Positions 1 to 6,596 of a DNA stretch of 8,211 bases are shown here, piece after piece (position 1 is the first letter of the stretch; each line of letters opens with the position of its first letter). This DNA is from Acholeplasmatales bacterium. Lineage in GTDB: Bacteria > Bacillota_I > Bacilli_A > Acholeplasmatales > Anaeroplasmataceae. The translations under genes and the position numbers were made by a program. Location of the stretch: positions 1-8,211 of the forward strand of contig JAFPIE010000046.1 in assembly GCA_017388605.1 (NCBI GenBank), given 5' to 3'. The notes under the pieces were generated by a model. That model searched no databases. It saw only the letters and a list, made by a program, of their open reading frames with translations, and was not told the origin of the DNA.

Positions 1-218
1 TGAGAAGTGTAGGTGTAATGGGTGATGGTAGAACCTATGATTATGCAATCGCATTAAGAGCAGTTCAAACCTCCGATTTTATGACTGCCGATTGGGCAAG
101 GATTCCATACGATGTACTTGATATTATTTCAAGAAGAATTGTAAACGAAGTACCAGGTGTAAATAGAGTGCTTTTAGATTGTACATCGAAACCACCTGCA
201 ACAATCGAATTCGAATAA
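1..218 (+). CDS. guaA: GMP synthase (glutamine-hydrolysing), C-terminal end, partial
   Basis: The last 71 codons of GMP synthase, which converts XMP, ATP and glutamine to GMP in the cytoplasm as the final step of guanine nucleotide synthesis. The reading frame enters from the left edge (first full codon at position 3) and stops with TAA at 216-218. The visible part is the C-terminal dimerisation domain. It carries the family's signature stretches: [13 protein letters not shown] near the start, [13 protein letters not shown] in the middle, and the nearly invariant ending [11 protein letters not shown] (E. coli ends in PPATIEWE). The ATP-pyrophosphatase and amidotransferase domains lie outside the window. 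No terminator separates it from the lipoprotein gene 14 bases downstream, so read-through is likely. Identification is secure from the C-terminal motif. Confidence 0.96.
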   Translation, partial: RSVGVMGDGRTYDYAIALRAVQTSDFMTADWARIPYDVLDIISRRIVNEVPGVNRVLLDCTSKPPATIEFE

Positions 219-232
219 TAAAAGGAGCCTCC

Positions 233-1123
233 ATGATAAAAAAACAAGTTTTCATTATATTTTCTTTAAGTATTGCCTTCTTAAGTTCTTGTAGTAATAA
301 AGCATTTCATGCTTATACTTATATAACAAATACCGAAGAAATGAATAAGGATATAATTGGAAGACAGGGCTTAGCTATAGATAAGGATTATTATTATGTT
401 TCCGGTTCTAAAACTTTAGCAAAGTATGATAAGGAATGGAATTTGGTATTATTAAATGATAATCCATTTTCTCAAGGATATATAAAAGAAGTAAATCATA
501 TTGGTGATATTGATTGTTTTAACGGAGAGATTTATTGTGGAGTTGAATATTTTTTAGATGGTGTTGGCAAAGACATTCAAATTGCAGTCTATGATGCAAA
601 CACTTTAGAATTTAAAAGAAGCTTCCCTTTCAACCAAAATTCAGGACAGCTTGAATGCTCTGGTATTGCTATCAATCCAGATGAAAAAAAGGTTGTCATG
701 GTATCATGGGTAGGAGAAGATTCAGGAAAGTATATTTATGAATATAATTTAAGCGATGGTGCATATAGTAGAAAAATACTTATGCAAGAACCACCTAAAT
801 GGATTCAAGGCATTGCATATTATGATGGTAATTATTACATGACGGCAGATGACGGAATGGCGGATGGAACCAAAAATGGTGAAAAGGACCATATGTATTC
901 TGTTAAAATCACAAATAGTGATACATGTGATGTGAAATTAGAAAAAACATTTGAGGATTTTATTATTCCAGGTGAAATTGAAGGCTTATCCTTCGATAAA
1001 GATAATAAAATGCTTTATGTTCATTCCAATCATGGAATGGAAATTATTCAAGGTATGACAAAAGATCCATATCCTGGATACGATAAAGAGCATAGTGTTA
1101 TTTACCAATATCAGATTCAATAA
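233..1123 (+). CDS. Predicted lipoprotein with beta-propeller-like repeats, unknown function
   Basis: A 296-residue secreted lipoprotein. I chose ATG 233 because GGAG at 224-227 sits 5 bases upstream and because the protein then begins with a classic signal peptide: MIKK, a hydrophobic core (residues 6-17) and lipobox LSSC with the acylated cysteine at residue 20. The frame is open further upstream to 179, but that stretch overlaps guaA and would bury the signal. The mature part shows about five repeating units, each a hydrophobic strand of type G(L/I)(A/S)(I/F/Y)xxDxxxYY followed by a (Y)xY strand. They start near residues 46, 92, 144, 193 and 251. This suggests a beta-propeller related in general shape to glutamine-cyclotransferase or SMP-30-like folds, but I see no catalytic signature. 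It probably sits on the outer face of the membrane. Its link to guaA is probably positional only. Function not recognised. Confidence 0.85.
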   Translation: MIKKQVFIIFSLSIAFLSSCSNKAFHAYTYITNTEEMNKDIIGRQGLAIDKDYYYVSGSKTLAKYDKEWNLVLLNDNPFSQGYIKEVNHIGDIDCFNGEIYCGVEYFLDGVGKDIQIAVYDANTLEFKRSFPFNQNSGQLECSGIAINPDEKKVVMVSWVGEDSGKYIYEYNLSDGAYSRKILMQEPPKWIQGIAYYDGNYYMTADDGMADGTKNGEKDHMYSVKITNSDTCDVKLEKTFEDFIIPGEIEGLSFDKDNKMLYVHSNHGMEIIQGMTKDPYPGYDKEHSVIYQYQIQ

Positions 1124-1146
1124 ATATATTCTTTAAATGAACATTT

Positions 1147-1174
1147 AGGCAGAGTTTTCATACTCTGCCTCTTT
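1147..1174 (+). terminator. Probable intrinsic terminator after the lipoprotein gene
   Basis: A perfect 9-bp inverted repeat, AGGCAGAGT (1147-1155) with ACTCTGCCT (1162-1170), around a 6-base loop, followed by the short tail CTTT. It lies 23 bases after the lipoprotein stop codon. The stem is good but the T-tract is short and interrupted, so termination may be incomplete. Confidence 0.6.
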
Positions 1175-1214
1175 CGATAATATAAATATATAACGGTGGT
1201 ATCTATATTGGTAA

Positions 1215-1242
1215 TTGACATCAATAACAATTATGCTAAAAT
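1215..1242 (+). promoter_or_regulatory. Sigma-A promoter for the GTPase-ABC exporter operon
   Basis: A perfect -35 TTGACA (1215-1220), a 16-base spacer and -10 TAAAAT (1237-1242) preceded by TG at -15/-14 (extended -10, TGCTAAAAT). Transcription would start near 1248-1250, placing the whole leader and terminator hairpin inside the transcript. The lipoprotein terminator ends 40 bases upstream, which fits a fresh start here. Confidence 0.8.
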
Positions 1243-1247
1243 ATATT

Positions 1248-1324
1248 AGGCGGACAAATTAGGCGCTATTGTAGTTTTTTGAAAACTAAAGATACCCCCG
1301 TGACTATTTTTGTCGCGTTTTTTT
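1248..1324 (+). promoter_or_regulatory. Structured 5' leader with attenuator-type alternative pairing (unidentified class)
   Basis: The untranslated leader between promoter and GTPase gene. It holds an AT-rich hairpin (TAGTTTT 1272-1278 with AAAACTA 1282-1288) and a terminator hairpin at 1299-1317. The 5' segment CGGACAAA (1251-1258) can pair with TTTGTCGCG (1309-1317) with one bulged G, which would occupy the whole 3' arm of the terminator. The two structures exclude each other, the hallmark of an attenuator or riboswitch. I compared it from memory with fluoride, ZTP, preQ1, guanidine, TPP, purine, SAM, NiCo and manganese riboswitch consensus sequences and saw no match. A protein-bound or metal-sensing leader is also possible. 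The pairing is seen by eye; no folding energy was computed. Confidence 0.55.
1299..1324 (+). terminator. Intrinsic terminator inside the operon leader
   Basis: CGTGAC (1299-1304) pairs with GTCGCG (1312-1317), 6 bp with one T-G pair, around loop TATTTTT, followed by seven T (1318-1324). It lies downstream of the promoter and 27 bases before the GTPase start, so it would stop transcription before the operon unless an alternative fold forms. Confidence 0.7.
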
Positions 1325-1332
1325 CTTAATTT

Positions 1333-1353
1333 GGAGGTGTTTTATGTAAAATG
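1333..1353 (+). promoter_or_regulatory. Ribosome binding site with ATG-TAA start-stop before the GTPase start
   Basis: The strong Shine-Dalgarno GGAGGTG (1333-1339) has the best spacing (6 bases after GGAGG) to an ATG at 1344 that is followed at once by TAA (1347-1349). The true start, ATG 1351, lies one base after that stop and 13 bases from GGAGG, longer than usual. Ribosomes may start at 1344, stop and restart at 1351, which would lower or regulate translation. Confidence 0.6.
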
Positions 1354-2277
1354 AATATTAAAATTGATTTAATAACTGGCTTTTTAGGCTCTGGTAAAAC
1401 TACCTTCATAAGAAAGTATGTGGAGTACCTAATTAAAAATGGAGAAAGAGTTGGCATTTTAGAAAATGACTACGGTGCAGTCAATGTCGATATGATGCTC
1501 TTAAGTGATTTGAGAGGACCTTCTTGCGAAATCGAAATGATTGCTGGTGGTTGCTGCTACGATTGCCACGTTAGACGCTTTAAAACAAAGCTCATCTCTA
1601 TGGCTATGAGTGGATATACAAGAGTAATTGTAGAGCCATCTGGTATCTTTGATACCGATGAATTCTTTGATTTAGTCTATGACGATCCACTTGAAAATTG
1701 GTATGAAATTGGTTCTGTAATTACTATTGTAGATTCGAATATTGATATTAAGGATAGTGATACAGAGTATCTATTTTCAAGCCAGCTAGCTCCTGCAGGA
1801 GCGATTATCTTTACAAAGGTTGGAAATAAAAGAAAAGAAGATCTATTAGCTAAAGTGAATAAATCCCTAGAAGCTATAGGCTGTATAAGAAGAATTCAAG
1901 ATAATGAGGCCTATTTAGGTCATCATGCTGCCTTTAAAGATTCTGTCTTTCAAAATATAATGAATAGTGGATATCACAGCTATTCCTTTGAAAAGAAAAC
2001 CGTTATGCAGGAAAACAATTATTCCTCAATATGCTTTATGAATAAAATGCTAAAAAAGGATTATTTATTAGAAATATCTAAGAAATTATTTATGGATAAG
2101 GCATATGGGAATGTCATAAGAATTAAAGGCTTTTTTATGGAAGCCGATTCTTGGTATTTAATGAATTTAACAAAGGATTCCTTTGATGTTTCCCCTATTG
2201 CAGCAGGACAGGATGTCATTATTGTCATAGGAGAAAATTTATTAGAGGATAAGATTAAAGAAGTAATTGAAAAGTAA
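1351..2277 (+). CDS. COG0523 (CobW-like) P-loop GTPase, possible metallochaperone
   Basis: A 308-residue cytoplasmic protein of the G3E/COG0523 GTPase family, whose studied members deliver or insert metals (zinc, cobalt, iron) using GTP. Seen directly: Walker A GFLGSGKT at residues 10-17, the switch-like stretch ENDYGAVNVD (38-47), a cysteine cluster GGCCYDC (66-72), the Walker B-like IVEPSG (93-98), IVDSN (126-130), and a C-terminal domain of CobW_C character (about 211-308, with VIRIKGFF and SWYLMNL). Two points differ from textbook members. The metal site is CCxxC rather than CxCC, and the guanine-specificity position reads TKVG (155-158) rather than NKxD. Both resemble a clostridial subgroup I recall, not CobW or YjiA. 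The frame gives ATG 1351 as start. It lies 18 bases upstream of the first ABC gene and shares its promoter. The metal and client protein are unknown. Confidence 0.88.
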   Translation: MNIKIDLITGFLGSGKTTFIRKYVEYLIKNGERVGILENDYGAVNVDMMLLSDLRGPSCEIEMIAGGCCYDCHVRRFKTKLISMAMSGYTRVIVEPSGIFDTDEFFDLVYDDPLENWYEIGSVITIVDSNIDIKDSDTEYLFSSQLAPAGAIIFTKVGNKRKEDLLAKVNKSLEAIGCIRRIQDNEAYLGHHAAFKDSVFQNIMNSGYHSYSFEKKTVMQENNYSSICFMNKMLKKDYLLEISKKLFMDKAYGNVIRIKGFFMEADSWYLMNLTKDSFDVSPIAAGQDVIIVIGENLLEDKIKEVIEK

Positions 2278-2295
2278 ATAGAAGGGAGAAAATGT

Positions 2296-4095
2296 ATGCT
2301 GTTCAATAGACATATGTTTAAGTATTACATGAAGTATTCCTGGTTGTACCTACTTGGTATAGCTGCACTTATTGCAGTAGATTATGTACAGCTATGGATT
2401 CCAGAATTCTTAGGTGATATTGTAAACATTATCAAAGACAAGCCTTTGGATGCAGAAGCCCAAATGCAGCACATTCTAATAATGCTTTTAGTTGTTGCTG
2501 TCGTAATGTTTGGCGGTAGAATGCTTTGGCGTTTTACATTATTTAATGCATCTGGTCGTGTTGAGGCAGGACTTAGGCATGAAATGTTTTTGAAAAGTGA
2601 ACGCTTGAGTCAAAAGTACTACCATGAAAACAAGGTAGGCTCTATTATGAGCTGGTTTACAACAGACCTTGAAACCATAGAGGAATATGCAGGCTTTGGT
2701 GTAGTTACTATCGTCGATGCATTTTTCTTGGGTATATTAGTAATTGTAAAAATGATTCAGCTAGATTGGGCACTTTCCATCTTAGCATTCATACCTATGG
2801 TATTAATTATTTTATGGGGATTCCTAATTGAAAAGTTTATGTCTAAGCTTTGGCTTGAAAGACAGGAAAATTATGATGAGCTATATGATTTTTCACAGGA
2901 AAACTTTACAGGTATCCGTGTCATTAAAGCTTTCGTAAAGGAAACTGCAAATCTTCATGCATTCGCAAAAATTGCAAGAAAGAATCAATTAAAGAATGTT
3001 TCCTTCGCAAGAATTAGTGTTATATTTGATGTTTTAATTGAATTAATTATTGCTGCTATAGCCGCTATGGTCTTAGGAGTAGGCGGATATGCCGTATATG
3101 CAACCATCACAGGTGAATATATGGTTATATTTGGCCATGCAGTAGAAATTAATGCAGGTGGTCTTGTAACCTTCTTTGGTTATTTTGATACACTTATTTG
3201 GCCTATGATTGCTATGGGTCAAATTGTTTCCATGAGAAGCCGTGCTAAGGCTTCCTTAAAGAGAGTTGCAGGCTTCTTAGATGCAGAGGAGGATGTAAAA
3301 AATCCAGAGAATGCATATGTGCTTGAGAATGTTTCTGGTAAAATTACATTTAACCATTTTTCATTCTCCTATCCAGATGCTCCTGTTGAGGTGAAATCCC
3401 TAAAGGATGTAACCTTTGAAATTGAAGCAGGAGAAACCATTGGTGTTGTTGGTAAAATTGGTTGTGGTAAAACAACCCTAGTAAATTCCTTACTTCGTTT
3501 ATATAACGTAGATAAGGGCTCTATATTAATTGATGGTCATGATATTATGGATTGTGATATTACTTCCATAAGAAATGCTATCGCATATGTTCCACAGGAT
3601 AATTTCTTATTCAGTGATAAGATTTATAATAATATTGCATTCTCCGATAGAAAGAAGGATCCTATTTCTATTCAAAATGCCGCAATATTTGCTGATGTAC
3701 ATGACAATATTGCTGCATTTAAGCAAGGATATGATACGGTATCTGGAGAAAGAGGTGTTACACTATCTGGTGGACAAAAACAAAGAATTTCCATTGCGAG
3801 AGCCTATATTAAGGAATCTCCAATTATGATTATGGATGATTCTGTTTCTGCAGTAGATGTAAAGACAGAGGAAACCATTTTAAGAAATATAAGAGAAAAG
3901 AGAAAGGGTAAGACAACCATTGTTATCGCATCCCGTGTATCTACTGTATCTAAGCTAAATCGTATTCTAGTATTAAATGATGGTATGGTTGAAGCATTTG
4001 ATACTCCAGAAAATTTATTAAAGGTATCACCTACATACCAAAGAATGGTATACCTTCAAGAACTTGAAAAAGAAGTTGAAGGAGGTGCAATGTAA
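2296..4095 (+). CDS. Heterodimeric ABC exporter, half-transporter with degenerate ATP site
   Basis: A 599-residue type IV ABC half-transporter: six membrane helices (about 15-34, 57-79, 134-154, 157-177, 241-268 and 288-311), then an ATPase domain from about 349. ATPase motifs: Walker A GKIGCGKT (386-393), Q-loop Q434, signature LSGGQ (490-494), Walker B IMIMDD (510-515). The catalytic glutamate is Asp (D515) and the switch histidine is Ser (S546, in IASR). These substitutions are typical of the inactive-site partner in heterodimers such as BmrCD, LmrCD and TM287/288. Its intact LSGGQ serves the partner's site. Start ATG 2296 has GAAGGGAG (2281-2288) at good spacing; the nearby ATG 2292 is out of frame. 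The stop shares one base with the next gene. Such pumps export drugs, lipids or peptides; the substrate cannot be told here. Confidence 0.95.
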   Translation: MLFNRHMFKYYMKYSWLYLLGIAALIAVDYVQLWIPEFLGDIVNIIKDKPLDAEAQMQHILIMLLVVAVVMFGGRMLWRFTLFNASGRVEAGLRHEMFLKSERLSQKYYHENKVGSIMSWFTTDLETIEEYAGFGVVTIVDAFFLGILVIVKMIQLDWALSILAFIPMVLIILWGFLIEKFMSKLWLERQENYDELYDFSQENFTGIRVIKAFVKETANLHAFAKIARKNQLKNVSFARISVIFDVLIELIIAAIAAMVLGVGGYAVYATITGEYMVIFGHAVEINAGGLVTFFGYFDTLIWPMIAMGQIVSMRSRAKASLKRVAGFLDAEEDVKNPENAYVLENVSGKITFNHFSFSYPDAPVEVKSLKDVTFEIEAGETIGVVGKIGCGKTTLVNSLLRLYNVDKGSILIDGHDIMDCDITSIRNAIAYVPQDNFLFSDKIYNNIAFSDRKKDPISIQNAAIFADVHDNIAAFKQGYDTVSGERGVTLSGGQKQRISIARAYIKESPIMIMDDSVSAVDVKTEETILRNIREKRKGKTTIVIASRVSTVSKLNRILVLNDGMVEAFDTPENLLKVSPTYQRMVYLQELEKEVEGGAM

Positions 4096-5891
4096 TGGAA
4101 GACGAATTAAACCGTTTAAAGGGCGACCATAAAATGAGCGTAAGAGAGATTTTATCTCGTACGATGCAATATGTTAAGCCTGAATTATTATCCTTCATTT
4201 TAGCTTTAGTATTACTTGCAATAAATGTTGCACTAGATATTACACTTCCCATTCTAACAGGTAAAATTACAGATTCCCTAGAAGGCTTTGAAACCTTATT
4301 TGGTAATTCCCAATTAAGCTATGATAATTATAGAACTGTATTAATTTTATCTATTGTTTATTTTGTAATTGCATTAGTAAATATGGCATTTATTTATATT
4401 GAATCTATGCTATTACAAAAGGCTGGTCAAAGAATTATTTATAGATTGAGAATGGATGTATTTACTCATATTCAAAATATGAGTCAAAATCAGTTCAATG
4501 AAATGCCCGTTGGCTCCTTAGTTACAAGAGTATGTAATTATACACAATCCATGAGTGATTTATTCACAAATGTAATTGTTAATGTAATTAAGAATGTATT
4601 ATATGTTGTAACTGTTTATGCTGTAATGTTCTTCTATAGCTGGAAGCTATCCTTAATTATGGCAGTTCCTGTTGTAATTGTTGCTATATCATCCTTTATC
4701 TTCTCAAGAATTGTTCATAAGATATTTACTAAGGAAAGAAAAACTATTTCTGATATGAATACATATCTTAATGAGAATCTATCTGGTATGAAGATTACCC
4801 AAATCTTTAACCAGCAGCGCTATAAGGATTCTGAATTCATTGAAAAGAATGATAATGTACGTAAGGCAAGATTCCAAGTTATTCTATGCTTTGGTATTTA
4901 TAGACCATTCATTACCTTAATTTATATTTCATCTGTTGCAGTTAATTTCTATTTTGGTTGGATTTTTGCAATGAGTGCTGGTGATATTGTTGCATATTAT
5001 CAGCTAATCTCTAGATTCTTTAACCCAATTCAGAATTTAGCTGACCAATTAAATAATTTACAAAAGGCATTTACTGCATCCGAAAGATTATTTAATTTAA
5101 TGGATGTAAAGCCAGATGTATTAGATAGCGAGGATGCTATTGAAATTGATCATTTCGAGGGTAAAATTGAATTTAAGAATGTTTGGTTTGCCTATGAGGA
5201 TGAGGATTGGATTTTAAGAGATGTATCCTTTACTATCCTACCTAAGCAAACGGTAGCCTTTGTTGGTGCAACCGGTGCAGGTAAAACAACCATTCTATCC
5301 TTAATTGTTAGAAATTATGAGATTCAAAAGGGTCAAATCTTAATTGATGATATTGATATTACGCATATTAAGATAGAATCCTTAAGAGCAAAGATTGGTC
5401 AAATGCTTCAGGATGTATTCCTATTTAGTGGTTCTATAAGAGATAATATTACTCTTCATGATACAAAATATCATGATGATGAAATTATGAGAGTTTGTGA
5501 ATATGTTAATGCAGATTCCTTCATCAAGAAGCTTCCAAAGGGTCTAGATGAGGAGGTTATTGAGCGTGGTGAAAACTTTAGCCAAGGACAGCGTCAGCTA
5601 TTATCCTTTGCAAGAACAGTTTTAGCTGATCCACAAATTCTAATCCTAGATGAGGCTACAGCAAATATTGATACAGAAACAGAAGTATTAATTCAGGAAT
5701 CCTTAGAAAAGATTAAGAATATTGGTACAATGCTTGTCGTTGCACATAGATTATCTACTATCCAGCATGCGGACCAAATTATGGTACTACAGAAGGGTGA
5801 AATTCTAGAGCATGGTAATCACCAGGAGCTTTTAGCTAAGCATGGCTATTACTATAAGCTTTATAAGCTTCAATTTGAAGGCAAGAATTAA
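4095..5891 (+). CDS. Heterodimeric ABC exporter, half-transporter with canonical catalytic residues
   Basis: A 598-residue partner of the preceding half-transporter. A cytoplasmic N-terminus of about 30 residues precedes six membrane helices (roughly 31-55, 80-103, 158-180, 183-204, 268-291 and a weak sixth near 297-318), then the ATPase domain from about 357. Motifs: Walker A GATGAGKT (391-398), Q-loop Q439, Walker B ILILDE (515-520) with catalytic E520, and switch H551 in VAHRLSTI. Its signature is FSQGQ (495-499) instead of LSGGQ. Paired with the first subunit, it gives one working site (its own Walker motifs with the partner's LSGGQ) and one degenerate site. Translation is coupled: the start ATG 4095 overlaps the upstream TAA by one base (TAATG), and GGAGGTG (4081-4087), inside the upstream gene, is ideally placed. 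The gene is followed at once by a terminator. Confidence 0.96.
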   Translation: MEDELNRLKGDHKMSVREILSRTMQYVKPELLSFILALVLLAINVALDITLPILTGKITDSLEGFETLFGNSQLSYDNYRTVLILSIVYFVIALVNMAFIYIESMLLQKAGQRIIYRLRMDVFTHIQNMSQNQFNEMPVGSLVTRVCNYTQSMSDLFTNVIVNVIKNVLYVVTVYAVMFFYSWKLSLIMAVPVVIVAISSFIFSRIVHKIFTKERKTISDMNTYLNENLSGMKITQIFNQQRYKDSEFIEKNDNVRKARFQVILCFGIYRPFITLIYISSVAVNFYFGWIFAMSAGDIVAYYQLISRFFNPIQNLADQLNNLQKAFTASERLFNLMDVKPDVLDSEDAIEIDHFEGKIEFKNVWFAYEDEDWILRDVSFTILPKQTVAFVGATGAGKTTILSLIVRNYEIQKGQILIDDIDITHIKIESLRAKIGQMLQDVFLFSGSIRDNITLHDTKYHDDEIMRVCEYVNADSFIKKLPKGLDEEVIERGENFSQGQRQLLSFARTVLADPQILILDEATANIDTETEVLIQESLEKIKNIGTMLVVAHRLSTIQHADQIMVLQKGEILEHGNHQELLAKHGYYYKLYKLQFEGKN

Positions 5892-5895
5892 TCAT

Positions 5896-5924
5896 AAAGA
5901 GATACTTTCGGGTATCTCTTTTTC
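5896..5924 (+). terminator. Strong intrinsic terminator closing the ABC exporter operon
   Basis: A perfect 10-bp stem, AAAGAGATAC (5896-5905) with GTATCTCTTT (5912-5921), capped by a T-G pair and a stable TTCG tetraloop (5907-5910). It runs into a T-rich tail (TTTTTCTTTATTTCTT, 5919-5934). It begins 5 bases after the second ABC gene. Confidence 0.9.
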
Positions 5925-5935
5925 TTTATTTCTTA

Positions 5936-5941
5936 TATAAT
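5936..5941 (+). promoter_or_regulatory. Possible -10 box for the Nudix-prmC-tsaC operon
   Basis: TATAAT at 5936-5941, just after the terminator and upstream of the Nudix gene. No convincing -35 is seen at 17 bases (TATCTC, 5913-5918). If used, it would give a very short leader of about 13 bases. A promoter is expected here because the previous operon terminates, but this assignment is weak. Confidence 0.35.
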
Positions 5942-5960
5942 ATATGTGGTGGTGATTGAA

Positions 5961-6596
5961 TTGGAAATGCCAAAATATGAGCTTAGAGATTATATTGAAT
6001 TTAAAATGAAGGATGATAATATCTATAGAGGTAATGTTTTTGCGATTGACCAAGACCACTTAGGCTTTTTCTATGATGTAACAAGCATTATCGATGATGA
6101 GAAGGTCATCATAAAGGATGTTAGAGAAGAGAATGTTATAAGAAAATATGTAGAAACGGTATTATGCTATATAGAAAGAAATAATAAGTATTTAATGCTC
6201 TTAAGAAATAAAAGAAAAAATGATTTAAATGAAGGAAAATGGCTTGGAATTGGTGGCCATATAGAATATAATGAGGAGCCTGATGATGCATTAATAAGAG
6301 AGGTTAAGGAAGAAACTGGTATAAGATTATTAGATTATACAAAGCGAGGCTTAATCTATTTTATTAATGATGATTACACAGAGCTTATGCATCTATATAC
6401 CTCAAATCAATTTGAGGGGTTCATAACTCCATCGGATGAGGGAAGCCTATCTTGGATAGATAAGGATAAAATCTTTGATTTAAATCTATGGGATGGAGAT
6501 AGAGTATTCCTAAAGGAAATGATGGAGGGTGACTCTTATTTTGAAATGGAGCTATATTATCAAAAGAATATATTTAAAGGAAGTAAAAAGCTATGA
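5961..6596 (+). CDS. Nudix hydrolase (8-oxo-dGTPase-like) with an extra N-terminal domain
   Basis: A 211-residue cytoplasmic Nudix enzyme. Members of this subgroup (MutT/NUDT1-like) hydrolyse oxidised or other nucleoside triphosphates to the monophosphate. Counting from TTG 5961, a perfect Nudix box lies at residues 99-121: G, five residues, E, seven residues, REVKEETGI, including the metal-binding REVxEE core. The C-terminal part (LWDGDRVFLKEMM) is typical of short Gram-positive 8-oxo-dGTP diphosphatases. Those are about 150 residues long; this protein has some 60 extra N-terminal residues, strand-rich and possibly a small beta-barrel. Start choice: GGTGGTGA (5948-5955) fits TTG 5961 best; ATG 5967 is the alternative. 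The frame is open back to GTG 5946, but those codons form the ribosome binding site itself. Its stop overlaps prmC as ATGA. The substrate is inferred, not shown. Confidence 0.88.
   Translation: MEMPKYELRDYIEFKMKDDNIYRGNVFAIDQDHLGFFYDVTSIIDDEKVIIKDVREENVIRKYVETVLCYIERNNKYLMLLRNKRKNDLNEGKWLGIGGHIEYNEEPDDALIREVKEETGIRLLDYTKRGLIYFINDDYTELMHLYTSNQFEGFITPSDEGSLSWIDKDKIFDLNLWDGDRVFLKEMMEGDSYFEMELYYQKNIFKGSKKL

Noticed and set aside
179..232. Longer lipoprotein start at ATG 179
   Set aside because: It would overlap guaA, has no ribosome binding site and would place 18 residues before a complete lipoprotein signal peptide.
1195..1249. Possible 13-codon ORF from TTG 1208 to TAG 1247-1249 with GGTGG upstream
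   Set aside because: It lies across the -35 and -10 boxes of a strong promoter, uses a non-ATG start and is too short and AT-biased to support.
1249..1300. Known riboswitch (fluoride, ZTP, preQ1, guanidine, NiCo) in the operon leader
   Set aside because: The conserved bases of these classes, as I remember them, are not present; the leader is reported as unidentified instead.
2061..2306. Minus-strand open frame across the GTPase-ABC junction
   Set aside because: It is antisense to well-supported genes and to the ABC ribosome binding site, with no promoter or family resemblance.
3575..3829. Plus-strand open frame inside the first ABC gene
   Set aside because: It overlaps the essential ATPase motifs in another frame and shows no start signal or recognisable product; it is a shadow frame.
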